From Chryseobacterium tructae (GTDB lineage: Bacteria; Bacteroidota; Bacteroidia; Flavobacteriales; Weeksellaceae), in contig NZ_JAUFQR010000003.1 of assembly GCF_030409875.1 (NCBI RefSeq), positions 744,001-808,000 of the forward strand: a stretch of 64,000 nt of DNA, written 5' to 3'. Position numbers and translations under genes: made by a program. Numbering within the stretch: the first letter of the stretch is position 1; every line of letters starts with the position of its first letter. The notes under the pieces were generated by a model. That model was not told the origin of the DNA, made no database searches, and saw nothing but the letters and a program-made list of their open reading frames with translations. Positions 46,535 to 55,274 of this stretch are shown piece after piece.

Positions 46535-47866
46535 TTACACTGTTTTTAATACCTGCTCTTTAAACTGACGTCCTCTGTCTTCATAGCTTTTGAATAAATC
46601 AAAGCTTGCACAACATGGAGAAAGTAGAACAGTGTCTCCTTTTTTGGCCAGTGATTTTGATATTTTCACGGCTTCTTCCATGCTTGAAGTATCATAAATA
46701 AACTCCTTTTTATCTTTGAAGAAATCTATAATCTTCTTATTATCAACTCCAAGACAAACAATTGCCTTTACTTTTCTTTTGACTAAATCTTCAATTTCAG
46801 TATAGTCATTTCCTTTATCTAATCCTCCAACGATCCATACGGTTGGAGTTTTCATGCTTTCTAAAGCGTAGTAAGTAGCATTCACATTGGTTGCTTTACT
46901 ATCATTGATGTATTTTACACCCTCTGTTTCTGTAACGAATTCCAATCTGTGTTCTACAGCTTGGAATGTCATTAATGAATGCCTGATGCTTTCGTTGTTT
47001 ATTTTCAATATCTTACCGGCAATAGATGCGGCTAAGCTATTGGCAACATTATGATTCCCAAGTAAGGATAATTCTTCAACTTTCATTGAGAATTCATCCT
47101 TCATTTTTACGACAATCTGATCATCATTTACAAAACCTCCTTCAGGAAGCTGTTCCTTTGTGGAGAAAGGAATCATCTTCGCTTTTATTTCTAATTTTTC
47201 AAGCAGGTTTTTGCTCATTTCATCATCTTTGTTGTAGATGAAGAAGTTATCATTTTCCTGATTTTCAGTGATTCTGAATTTTGCCAAAGCATATTCTTCA
47301 TAGTTGTAGTTGTATTGATCCAGGTGATCCTGAGACAGGTTCAACAATAAAGAAATATAAGGTCTGAAGTTCTGAATATCATCTAGTTGGAAAGAGCTTA
47401 CTTCCAATACATAATATTCATGGTTTTCATCAGCCACCTGTTTTGCAAAGCTGTATCCAATGTTTCCCCCTAAACCTACATTTAATCCGTCATTTTTCAG
47501 GATATAGTAGATCAGGGAAGTGGTGGTTGTTTTTCCGTTGCTCCCTGTAATGGCAATGATCTTAGCATCTGTAAATTCAGAAGCGAATTCAATTTCTGAG
47601 GAAAGTCTGATTCCTTTTTCATGAATTTTGTGGATGATCTCTGCCTTTTTTGGGATTCCCGGACTTTTTACGATCCAATCGGCATTTAAAATCCTTTCTT
47701 CATCGTGGTTTCCTTCTTCAAATTCAATTCCATTTTCGGTAAGAAACTGCTTATAGGTATCTTTAATGGCTCCTTTATCTGAAAGAAATACTTCCAGACC
47801 TTTCTTTTTAGCCAAATAAGCAGCTCCACATCCGCTTTCTCCTCCTCCTAAAACAACTATTTTCAT
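46535..47866 (-). CDS. murD: UDP-N-acetylmuramoylalanine--D-glutamate ligase MurD
   Basis: 443 residues. N-terminal Rossmann VVLGGGESGCGAAYLAKKKG, P-loop AITGSNGKTTTTSLIYYI near residue 112, middle domain NLSQDHLDQY and VEHRLE at the start of the C-terminal domain, with NDSKATNVNATYYAL and LLSPCCASFDLFKSYEDRG at the end. Adds D-glutamate in the cytoplasm. Standard dcw position between mraY and ftsW. Confidence 0.97.
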   Translation of the reverse strand: MKIVVLGGGESGCGAAYLAKKKGLEVFLSDKGAIKDTYKQFLTENGIEFEEGNHDEERILNADWIVKSPGIPKKAEIIHKIHEKGIRLSSEIEFASEFTDAKIIAITGSNGKTTTTSLIYYILKNDGLNVGLGGNIGYSFAKQVADENHEYYVLEVSSFQLDDIQNFRPYISLLLNLSQDHLDQYNYNYEEYALAKFRITENQENDNFFIYNKDDEMSKNLLEKLEIKAKMIPFSTKEQLPEGGFVNDDQIVVKMKDEFSMKVEELSLLGNHNVANSLAASIAGKILKINNESIRHSLMTFQAVEHRLEFVTETEGVKYINDSKATNVNATYYALESMKTPTVWIVGGLDKGNDYTEIEDLVKRKVKAIVCLGVDNKKIIDFFKDKKEFIYDTSSMEEAVKISKSLAKKGDTVLLSPCCASFDLFKSYEDRGRQFKEQVLKTV

Positions 47867-47879
47867 ATTATTTTGATTT

Positions 47880-47943
47880 AATGATTAAAAGATTTAATGA
47901 TTAAAAAATTTTTCAATGTTTAAATCTTTCAATTTTTAAATTG
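47880..47943. repeat. AT-rich spacer repeat, murD-mraY gap
   Basis: TTTAATGATTAAAA occurs twice, then TTTAAATCTTTCAATTTTT, which recurs in the 49617-49648 spacer. Confidence 0.45.
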
Positions 47944-47946
47944 ATC

Positions 47947-49188
47947 TTATCTCATTTTTAAGGTGATCAGACAAACAATTGCCAGTATTACTCCAATGAT
48001 AATCATTCTGTTTACGATTTTACTTTCGTGAAATCCATCTTTCTGATAATGATGGTGTAATGGTGACATTTTGAATAATCTATTGTTTTGGGCGTATTCC
48101 AACCCATATTTTTTCTTTCTGTATTTGAAAACGATTACCTGAAGCATTACAGATAGGTTTTCGATCAAAAATATTCCGCATAAAACAGGAATCAATAATT
48201 CTTTTCTTAGAATAATCGCTAATACGGCAATAACTCCTCCCAACATTAAACTTCCCGTATCTCCCATGAAAACCTGGGCAGGATAGGTGTTGTACCAGAA
48301 GAATCCTATTACAGCTCCTACCATAGCGACAGCAAAAATGGTGGTCTCTCCCATATTCGGTAGGAACATGATATTGAGATAATCTGCAAAGATGATGTTC
48401 CCTGAAAGGTAGGCGAAAAGGGCAAGGGTAAGCAGTATTATGGCACTGGTTCCTGCGGCGAGACCATCTATTCCGTCGGTAATATTAGCTCCATTGGAAA
48501 CCGCTGTTACAATGAAGATTACGATGGGTATAAAGACAATCCATGCCCATTCGTGGGCATCTTTTTCATTCATCCAAAACAGGATTCCGCTATAGTCGAA
48601 CTCATTGTTCTTTGCGAATGGAACTGTAGAAACAGTGATTTTTTCTGTAGGCATAAAGTTCTGCTCTACATTGTTTCTGTTCACTACTTTTGCATCTGCA
48701 TACTTTCTTTTCACGGTAATATCCGGGTGGAAATACATCGTAACTCCTACAATTAGGCCTAAACCAACTTGTCCTACAATTTTGAATTTACCGCTTAGTC
48801 CGTCTTTATTTTTCTTTATTTTCTTTAAATAATCATCCAGGAATCCAATGGCTCCCATCCAGAACATTGAAACCAATAGTAATACAATATATACGTTGGT
48901 AATTCTTGTAAACAACAATACAGGAATAATAGTCGCCAAAATAATAATAAGCCCTCCCATAGTAGGAGTTCCTTCTTTCTGTTTTTGGCCGTCTAATCCA
49001 AGATCACGGACTAATTCGCCCATTTGTTTTGTTCTCAGGTAGTTAATGACTCTTTTTCCATAAACAAGAGCAATAATTAAAGAGAACAATACCGCCATTC
49101 CGGCACGGAAGGAAATGTATTTCAACAATCCTAATCCCGGAACGTGAATTCCATGGTCGGTTAGATATTCGTATAGATAGTATAGCAT
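47947..49188 (-). CDS. mraY: Phospho-N-acetylmuramoyl-pentapeptide-transferase MraY
   Basis: 413 residues, longer than the 360 of E. coli because of a 60-residue soluble insert after [16 protein letters not shown], a feature of Bacteroidota. Ten membrane helices, catalytic [10 protein letters not shown] region (Asp-Asp near residue 118), [17 protein letters not shown] and [11 protein letters not shown] motifs. It makes lipid I at the membrane. Followed by murD on the minus strand; upstream lies a non-dcw four-helix bundle gene. Confidence 0.96.
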   Translation of the reverse strand: MLYYLYEYLTDHGIHVPGLGLLKYISFRAGMAVLFSLIIALVYGKRVINYLRTKQMGELVRDLGLDGQKQKEGTPTMGGLIIILATIIPVLLFTRITNVYIVLLLVSMFWMGAIGFLDDYLKKIKKNKDGLSGKFKIVGQVGLGLIVGVTMYFHPDITVKRKYADAKVVNRNNVEQNFMPTEKITVSTVPFAKNNEFDYSGILFWMNEKDAHEWAWIVFIPIVIFIVTAVSNGANITDGIDGLAAGTSAIILLTLALFAYLSGNIIFADYLNIMFLPNMGETTIFAVAMVGAVIGFFWYNTYPAQVFMGDTGSLMLGGVIAVLAIILRKELLIPVLCGIFLIENLSVMLQVIVFKYRKKKYGLEYAQNNRLFKMSPLHHHYQKDGFHESKIVNRMIIIGVILAIVCLITLKMR

Positions 49189-49232
49189 GTTTCTGTTTTT
49201 TTATTATTTAAAAATTTAATTTATTTAAAGAT

Positions 49233-49610
49233 TTAAAGATTGGGTTTCTCAATATTTTCACTTAAATACTTAATAAAGTTTGATATGTTTGAAGAAATTT
49301 CTCTCGAAAGGGTAATGATTTCTTCTGCTTTATTTTGGTCACCTAATTTTAATCTTCTGCTTACAATCAGCATGCTTCTTACTTCAGCACAGCTGCCTTT
49401 TGCAATTTTTAAATATCTAATAAATTGTCTGTTATTGTTATATTCTGAGCCTTCCGCAATATTGTTGCTAATTGAAAAACTCGCTCTTTTTATCTGGTTA
49501 TTAAATTCAAATTCTTTTTCAAAACTTTGACTTTGAAGAAATGAATAAACTTTTTCAATAAGATCTAAACTTTTGATATATACTGGAAAATTTTCAAAAT
49601 TCTTCGTCAT
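49233..49610 (-). CDS. Four-helix bundle protein (S23/IVP-like) within the dcw cluster
   Basis: 125 residues from ATG 49610; a TTG two codons earlier is less likely. Family marks are IKRASFSISNNIAEGSEYNN and RYLKIAKGSCAEVRSMLIVS, the signature of the four-helix bundle family first seen in 23S rRNA intervening sequences. Its function is not known. It sits between mraY and murE in the same direction, with 44 and 41 base gaps made of AT-rich repeats, so it appears to be an insertion in an otherwise standard cluster. Confidence 0.85.
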   Translation of the reverse strand: MTKNFENFPVYIKSLDLIEKVYSFLQSQSFEKEFEFNNQIKRASFSISNNIAEGSEYNNNRQFIRYLKIAKGSCAEVRSMLIVSRRLKLGDQNKAEEIITLSREISSNISNFIKYLSENIEKPNL

Positions 49611-49616
49611 AATCAA

Positions 49617-49648
49617 ATTTTTAAATCTTTCAATGAATTCAATCTTTC
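49617..49648. repeat. AT-rich spacer repeat, murE downstream gap
   Basis: TTTTTAAATCTTTCAATGAA then TTCAATCTTTCAATTTAC, repeating text of the 47880-47943 spacer. Confidence 0.4.
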
Positions 49649-49651
49649 AAT

Positions 49652-51112
49652 TTACTTGGACATTAATTTCCAAAGCTCATTAATTACTTCTTTGTCATCA
49701 AAATGATGTTTTACACCATTTATCTCCTGATAGTTTTCGTGCCCTTTTCCAGCTACGAGAATGATATCTTTAGGTTCTGCAAACTTGATAGCCATTTTTA
49801 TGGCTTCTTTTCTGTCAGGAATTGAAGTGTATTTGCTGAAGTTCTGAGGTTCAACACCGGCTTCAATTTCTTTTATAATTTGTCCAGGATCTTCTGTTCT
49901 CGGGTTATCTGAAGTGATGATTGCCAATGTTGATTTTTTAGTGGCAATATTTCCCATTTCAGGTCTTTTTGAGTGATCTCTGTCTCCTCCGCATCCGAAA
50001 ACGGTGATTAATCTCTCGTTTTTGGTTCTGATATCATTGATACTGTCCAGGATGTTTTCTAAGGCATCCGGAGTGTGTGCATAATCTACGATAAAGAAAA
50101 TTCCACCGTCCGATTTCATCGTTTCAAATCTTCCGGAAACTCTTTTTAACTGGCTGATGGCCTGAAGAATTTCGTCCTGTGCGAATCCAAGTTCTTCTGC
50201 TATTCCGAAAACAAGCAATAGGTTGTAGACATTGAATTTTCCAGTCAATGTTGTCCAGAATTCTTTTCCGTTGAAATTCAGCAGCATTCCGTTGAAATCA
50301 ACCTCCAATAGTTTTCCGTGGAAGTCTGCCATTGTCTTCAAAGCATAAGACTTCTTTTTGGCCTTTGTATTCTGAAGCATGACATTCCCGTTTTTGTCAT
50401 CTACATTGGTGATGGCAACGGCTGTATCTTCTAGTTCATCAAAGAATCTTTTTTTCGTTTTTAAATATTCTTCAAACGTTTTGTGATAATCTAAATGATC
50501 GTGGGTAAGGTTGGTAAATCCTGCTACTTTGAAGTGTAATCCTTCAATTCTGTTTTGAGCAATTCCGTGAGAACTTACTTCCATGAAAGCAAATTCGCAA
50601 CCTTTTTCAACAGCCTCTGCTAATATTTTGTTGATGGTAATAACATCCGGAGTGGTATGAGTTGCTGGGATAATTTCTTCCCCAATTCTGATTTCAACGG
50701 TTGATAATAAAGCAGAATCATATCCTAAATTTCTGAATACATCAAAAAGAAGGGTAGAAACAGATGTCTTTCCGTTTGTTCCGGTAACTCCAATCAGCTT
50801 CAGTTTCCTGGATGGATTTCCGTAGAAGTTCGAAGCAAGATGACCTAAAGTTTTAGCAGAATCTTTAACTTTTATATAGGTTACGTTTTCTGCCAGTGTT
50901 TCAGGATATTCTTCACAAACAATTGTTGTTGCCCCCTTTTCAATAGAAGATGCAATGAATGAGTGTCCATCCACAACTGTTCCTCTTATTGCAATGTAAA
51001 GAGAGTTCTCTGTAACCTTTCTGCTGTCAAACACCAATTCTAATACCTCACGGTTGTTATCACCGTGAATTTCTATTACTGGGATTCTGTTTACTAATTC
51101 TGTTATTATCAT
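49652..51112 (-). CDS. murE: UDP-MurNAc-tripeptide synthetase MurE
   Basis: 486 residues. N-terminal VFDSRKVTENSLYIAIRG, P-loop GVTGTNGKTSVSTLLFDV near residue 110, DHLDYHKTFEEYLKTKKRFF and YAHTPDAL in the middle and C-terminal domains. A TSDNPRTEDP motif (D-N-P-R) marks meso-diaminopimelate specificity. It adds the third residue of the stem peptide. It follows ftsI with a 61-base gap occupied by the tandem-hairpin element. Confidence 0.96.
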   Translation of the reverse strand: MIITELVNRIPVIEIHGDNNREVLELVFDSRKVTENSLYIAIRGTVVDGHSFIASSIEKGATTIVCEEYPETLAENVTYIKVKDSAKTLGHLASNFYGNPSRKLKLIGVTGTNGKTSVSTLLFDVFRNLGYDSALLSTVEIRIGEEIIPATHTTPDVITINKILAEAVEKGCEFAFMEVSSHGIAQNRIEGLHFKVAGFTNLTHDHLDYHKTFEEYLKTKKRFFDELEDTAVAITNVDDKNGNVMLQNTKAKKKSYALKTMADFHGKLLEVDFNGMLLNFNGKEFWTTLTGKFNVYNLLLVFGIAEELGFAQDEILQAISQLKRVSGRFETMKSDGGIFFIVDYAHTPDALENILDSINDIRTKNERLITVFGCGGDRDHSKRPEMGNIATKKSTLAIITSDNPRTEDPGQIIKEIEAGVEPQNFSKYTSIPDRKEAIKMAIKFAEPKDIILVAGKGHENYQEINGVKHHFDDKEVINELWKLMSK

Positions 51113-51121
51113 TTTATATCA

Positions 51122-51164
51122 ATAGGATTTTATCCTATTTTTTGTTAAGCCGTCCCTTTGGGAC
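51122..51164 (-). repeat. Tandem-hairpin spacer element, copy in murE-ftsI gap
   Basis: On the minus strand: GTCCC-AAA-GGGAC hairpin, linker GGCTTAACAAAAAA, then ATAGGAT-AAA-ATCCTAT hairpin. Stems are 5 and 7 bp, the strongest of the three copies. Confidence 0.65.
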
Positions 51165-51173
51165 TCTGTTTTT

Positions 51174-53165
51174 TTAATTCTGTAGAGATAAATATATTCT
51201 CTGGTTCTTACCAATCGTTGTGCCTTCTAGCGGGAACTGTTCTTTGATTCGTCCAACTCCTTTAAAATCGACACGGTATCCTAAGTTTTCCAATTGCGGG
51301 ATGACATTTTTACCAATCAATCCTACTACATTGGGCATTTGCTTATCAGTAACTGCTACTTTTACATTAGGTTCCACCATTTTGCTCAGGTTTACCTTTT
51401 TGTCTACGAGCATTTCTTTTTCAATGTTTTGTGGTGTTTTCAGGAAGGTTTTTCCTGCGATTTCCTTAAACACCGGTGCTGCTACGGGGCCTCCATAAAA
51501 CCCAATTGATGTATTGGGTTCACTTACCATTACATAACAGGTATATTTTGGTGCATCTGCCGGATAGAATCCTGCGAATGATGCACGATACTTCATAGGG
51601 CCAGGAAGCCAATATTCAAATCTTGCGGTTCCTGTTTTTCCAGCCATTTTAAGGTTAGGGGTGAAGATACTTCGTCCGGTTCCTTTTTCTACTGCTTTGG
51701 TTAGTGCGCTGGTCATCATTTTGATGGCCTTTTCAGATGCCATTTTGTTTACCATTACTTCAGGTTTTGCACTGTACATTACCTTTCCGTCTTTCATGAT
51801 CTTGTCGATGAATAATGGTTTAAGCATTTTACCGCCGTTCGCTACGCCGTTGTAGAATGTTGCCAACTGCAGCAAATTAACATTGGAAGAATATCCGAAT
51901 GAAATAGAAGCAAGTGTAGCCGCGTTCCATCTTTTATTTTCCGGAGTTACAATCTTAGGTTTTGTGATTCCCGGAAGTTCGATGTCCATTTTGTCAAATA
52001 ATTTCCAACGTTTTAAATGGTCAAGGAAAATCTGTGGCTTTTCAGCGTAATATTTTGTAATCAGTTTTGCTGTTCCTACGTTACTGGATTTAGCTAAAAC
52101 ATCACTGATATCGTAAGTTCCTCCTCCGTGACCGTCAGAAATTCTTTGTTTTGCATAGGTCCAAACACCGTTTCCTACATTTACCGTTGTGTTTTCATCG
52201 ATAAACCCATCGTCCATTGCAGCTAAAAGCGAAATGGTTTTGAAGGTAGATCCGGGTTCTATATTATCTTTTAGTGCATAGTTGTAAGAATCTTCATAAT
52301 CTCCTGATTCCGTTTTTCTTAAATTAACTAGCGCACGTACTTTTCCGGTTTCTACTTCCATCACAATTACGGTTCCGTGTTTTGCTTCGTAGTGAATCAG
52401 CTGCTTCTCTAATGCGGAGTGTGCAATGTCTTGAATTCTAAGGTCTAAGGTTGTATAAACATCTTCTCCATCAACTGGTTCCTGAACTTTCCAGAAATCA
52501 ATTGGTTTCCATTGAGAAGAGTTGATTCTTTGCTCTAATCTTTTTCCGTCAGTCCCGGTTAAGTGTTTAGAGAAAGCTCCTTCTAATCCGGATTTAAGCT
52601 CTCCATTATCCATACCGATGGTTCCGGCACCGATTTCTGAAGTGGCAAGTTCTCTTTTGTAATTTCTGTCTACAATGAAACCGCCTTTGTTTTTCCCTCT
52701 TTTGAAGATCGGAAACTGTCTGATTCTGTCATATTGATCAAAATCAAGACCTTTTACCAAAGTATAATATTGGTTTTTCTTTTTCTTTTGTTCGTCGAAT
52801 TTTTGTCTGAACTCTCCTCTGGATTTTCCGAACATTTTGCTCAGAGAATCCGTTAATGCTCCGATGTTGTTGCTGTAGATCGTATCTTTCATCGTTTTGA
52901 AGTCGAGATAGATATCGTAGCGCATTACGGTTGTTGCCAAAATGGATCCATCGGAAGCAAATAGGTTACCACGAGCTGCTTTTAAAGTAGCCTCCCGATA
53001 GTTTTTATTAATGTAATCATCCTTAATTTCCTGAACATTGGTGTTTTGAAGGATTACGATCCTTGCCAAGAACATTACAAACACGCACAAAGCTACCACT
53101 GCAAAGAGGTAGCCCCATCGTAACGTTTTTTTACGTTTATTGTCGTATTCATTTTGCTTTTGCAT
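51174..53165 (-). CDS. ftsI: Class B penicillin-binding protein (FtsI/PBP3) with PASTA domain
   Basis: 663 residues. Short cytoplasmic start, one membrane helix (about 16-37, GYLFAVVALCVFVMFLARI), dimer domain, then the transpeptidase with SXXK in EPGSTFKTI (near 305), SXN in LAKSSNVGTAKL (near 360) and KTG in AGKTGTARFEYW (near 505). A PASTA domain ends the protein (PNVVGLIGKNVIPQLENLGY). It cross-links septal peptidoglycan with FtsW. It overlaps the ftsL gene by 17 bases. Confidence 0.95.
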   Translation of the reverse strand: MQKQNEYDNKRKKTLRWGYLFAVVALCVFVMFLARIVILQNTNVQEIKDDYINKNYREATLKAARGNLFASDGSILATTVMRYDIYLDFKTMKDTIYSNNIGALTDSLSKMFGKSRGEFRQKFDEQKKKKNQYYTLVKGLDFDQYDRIRQFPIFKRGKNKGGFIVDRNYKRELATSEIGAGTIGMDNGELKSGLEGAFSKHLTGTDGKRLEQRINSSQWKPIDFWKVQEPVDGEDVYTTLDLRIQDIAHSALEKQLIHYEAKHGTVIVMEVETGKVRALVNLRKTESGDYEDSYNYALKDNIEPGSTFKTISLLAAMDDGFIDENTTVNVGNGVWTYAKQRISDGHGGGTYDISDVLAKSSNVGTAKLITKYYAEKPQIFLDHLKRWKLFDKMDIELPGITKPKIVTPENKRWNAATLASISFGYSSNVNLLQLATFYNGVANGGKMLKPLFIDKIMKDGKVMYSAKPEVMVNKMASEKAIKMMTSALTKAVEKGTGRSIFTPNLKMAGKTGTARFEYWLPGPMKYRASFAGFYPADAPKYTCYVMVSEPNTSIGFYGGPVAAPVFKEIAGKTFLKTPQNIEKEMLVDKKVNLSKMVEPNVKVAVTDKQMPNVVGLIGKNVIPQLENLGYRVDFKGVGRIKEQFPLEGTTIGKNQRIYLSLQN

Positions 53166-53568
53166 CTGTACTGTCCAGTTTTATTAGCAATTTATGAGGG
53201 TGGTTTTCGAGGGTCATTAAAGAGTCCCGCGCAACCTCTTTCCCCAGCTCTGATTCCATTTTTACCTTGATCAGCTTACTCTGGGCGTAAGCGTTTCTCG
53301 ATTTATATTCTTCTGTTTCCTCCTTTAAGGCGTTTACAATTTTAATTTTCTTATTGACGAGATGGTTACTGTAAATCATAGCCATCATGAGGACAAACAA
53401 CAAGAGAAAATACTTGTAATGTATTTTGATCTCATCACGATTCAGAAAATTACCTTTTATAATATCTATAAAAGTGAGTCTTTTCTGGGGGCGATTTGTT
53501 GTTCTTTTTGCCACTTCAATTAAATCAATTTGGTTTGCAGTGAATTTGTTTTTGTTGTCAATGATCAA
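53149..53568 (-). CDS. ftsL: FtsL-like cell division protein
   Basis: 139 residues with one membrane helix (about 50-68, YKYFLLLFVLMMAMIYSNHL), a long basic cytoplasmic start and a periplasmic coiled coil (VNALKEETEEYKSRNAYAQ). Sequence conservation of FtsL is low, so the call rests on topology and place: directly after rsmH and overlapping ftsI by 17 bases. FtsL with FtsQ and FtsB regulates the septal synthase. Confidence 0.88.
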   Translation of the reverse strand: MIIDNKNKFTANQIDLIEVAKRTTNRPQKRLTFIDIIKGNFLNRDEIKIHYKYFLLLFVLMMAMIYSNHLVNKKIKIVNALKEETEEYKSRNAYAQSKLIKVKMESELGKEVARDSLMTLENHPHKLLIKLDSTDAKAK

Positions 53569-53603
53569 TCTTAATTTATTATTGACAATTCACTCATCCG
53601 CTT

Positions 53604-54497
53604 TTAAACTTTAATTCCTGTTCTCATTTTAGCACTTCTTGCTCTTGAATTTTCTTCAATCTCCTTATCATCCGGGATGATCGCCTTACTCTTTACAAGC
53701 TCGAATGCTTTTTTATAATTTCCGTAGATATCTCTTTCCGGTTCTCCTTCGAACATTCCGTTTTTCAGGAATCTTTTTACCAAACGGTCTTCTAGGGAAT
53801 GGTAAGAGATTACTACTAATCTTCCTTCTGGTTTTAATATATTGAAAGCCTGAACCAACATTTCTTTCAATACTTCAAGTTCCTGGTTCACTTCTATTCT
53901 TACTGCCTGGAAAAGCTGGGCATAGAATTTATTCACTTTATGAGGTGGAAGATAGCTGAAAAGCTTTTTCAAATCCTCAGTGGTTTCTATGCTTTTTGTT
54001 TTTCTATGATGAACGATATCTCTTGCCAGCTTTCTTGCTTCTCTTAATTCTCCATAGTAATAAAAAATATCTGCGAGTTCTTCCTCGCCATATTCATTAA
54101 TTACTCTTTTGGCATCAAGACTCTGCATTACATTCATTCTCATATCCAGAGGCGCATTGCTTCTTGTAGAAAACCCACGGTCTGCTTCGTCAAACTGATG
54201 AGAAGAAACTCCCAGGTCAGCCAAAACACCATCAACCTGAGGAACGCCATACATTAATAAAGAGTTTTCCAGAAATCTGAAATTCTGATTCACCAATGTA
54301 AATCTGGGATCATCAATTGTATTTTTAAGCGCATCCAGATCCTGGTCAAAGCTGAACAGTTTTCCTTTTTCGGAAAGTCTGCTCAAAATCTCCCTGGAGT
54401 GACCTCCACCTCCAAAGGTGCAGTCCACGTAAATTCCGTCAGGATTCGTCACCAAATCATCTACACTCTGCTTCAACAAAACGGGGTTATGATACAT
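53604..54497 (-). CDS. rsmH: 16S rRNA (cytosine-1402-N4)-methyltransferase RsmH
   Basis: 297 residues. SAM motif DCTFGGGGHSREIL near residue 26, GVLADLGVSSHQFDEADRGFS near 95, and the LVVISYHSLEDRLVKRF domain ending with NSRARSAKMRTG. It methylates C1402 in the ribosomal P site. Second gene of the dcw cluster, 39 bases after mraZ. Confidence 0.96.
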   Translation of the reverse strand: MYHNPVLLKQSVDDLVTNPDGIYVDCTFGGGGHSREILSRLSEKGKLFSFDQDLDALKNTIDDPRFTLVNQNFRFLENSLLMYGVPQVDGVLADLGVSSHQFDEADRGFSTRSNAPLDMRMNVMQSLDAKRVINEYGEEELADIFYYYGELREARKLARDIVHHRKTKSIETTEDLKKLFSYLPPHKVNKFYAQLFQAVRIEVNQELEVLKEMLVQAFNILKPEGRLVVISYHSLEDRLVKRFLKNGMFEGEPERDIYGNYKKAFELVKSKAIIPDDKEIEENSRARSAKMRTGIKV

Positions 54498-54536
54498 GCT
54501 TAATTGTGTTTTTTATTAATAAAATCCTTAATAACT

Positions 54537-55001
54537 TTACAGTTCTTCTTCGTCAAAAGAGCCCATTACATCTTCGGCTAGGCTGGCAAAATCAATTTCA
54601 TTGGTGGCAATTACCTGTTCGTAGGCATCTTTGTCCCAAATTTCGAAGAGTTCTCCTGCGCTTGTGATCACAATCTCTTTTTGAAGATTTGCGAACGTCA
54701 TCAGGTCTTTTGAAATCTGTAGTCTGCCTGCGTTGTCCAATTCTACTGTTTTTACTCCTGCCGTAAACATTCGTATGAAATCAGCATTCTTTTTTATGAA
54801 TCTGTTCAGTTTATTAATTTTGCCCATTAGTTTATCCCATGCATTCATAGGATAGACCTCCAGACAAGGTTGGAACACAGATCTTTTGACTACAAATGCC
54901 TTGTCTTCGAAGTTTTCCATCTGTTTGATTAAAGATGAAGGAACTTTTAGGCGGCCTTTGTCGTCAATTTTACACTCATATGTTCCAATGAAATTTTTCA
55001 T
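54537..55001 (-). CDS. mraZ: Transcriptional regulator MraZ
   Basis: 154 residues from ATG 55001 (MKNFIGTYECKIDDKGR); 13 upstream codons overlap the TAAATTTG promoter box and are excluded. Two SpoVT/AbrB-like halves are seen: KIDDKGRLKVPSSL near residue 10 and VELDNAGRLQISKDL near 90. MraZ binds TGGGA-type repeats and regulates its own dcw operon. Such repeats lie just upstream at 55025-55049. Confidence 0.95.
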   Translation of the reverse strand: MKNFIGTYECKIDDKGRLKVPSSLIKQMENFEDKAFVVKRSVFQPCLEVYPMNAWDKLMGKINKLNRFIKKNADFIRMFTAGVKTVELDNAGRLQISKDLMTFANLQKEIVITSAGELFEIWDKDAYEQVIATNEIDFASLAEDVMGSFDEEEL

Positions 55002-55007
55002 TTGGGA

Positions 55008-55015
55008 CAAATTTA
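55008..55015 (-). promoter_or_regulatory. -7 promoter element of mraZ
   Basis: Minus strand reads TAAATTTG (TANNTTTG), 7 bases before the mraZ ATG, so the transcript has a very short leader. Confidence 0.5.
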
Positions 55016-55024
55016 TATAATAAT

Positions 55025-55049
55025 TTCCAAAATTTCCCACTTTTTCCCA
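55025..55049 (-). promoter_or_regulatory. MraZ boxes (autoregulatory operator)
   Basis: The minus strand has TGGGA-N5-TGGGA-N5-TGGAA at exact 10-base steps, 24 bases upstream of the ATG. Known E. coli MraZ sites are TGGGN repeats separated by 5 bases; the sequence also contains AAAGTGG repeats, like the mycoplasma box. Confidence 0.75.
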
Positions 55050-55243
55050 CTTTTTGACTCAATGTTAATAAGTTTTATTAAAGATTGAGTTCTAAGAATG
55101 TAATTATCTGATATGTAGAAGGTTGTTAAAACTGTTATTTACGCCATAATAAAGCGATTTTGAAAAAAAAAGTTAAAAAGGGGAATATTGTATTATTTTT
55201 ATCTTAAATTAGGATAATCAAAATATTTTTGAGGTTTAATTTG

Positions 55244-55251
55244 TATTTTTG
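55244..55251 (+). promoter_or_regulatory. -7 promoter element of the hydrolase operon
   Basis: TATTTTTG, 23 bases before ATG 55275. A TTG lies at 55229-55231 but with only 12 bases of spacing, so the -33 element is unclear. Confidence 0.5.
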
Positions 55252-55274
55252 CAGGGCTTTATTAAGGCATTAGT

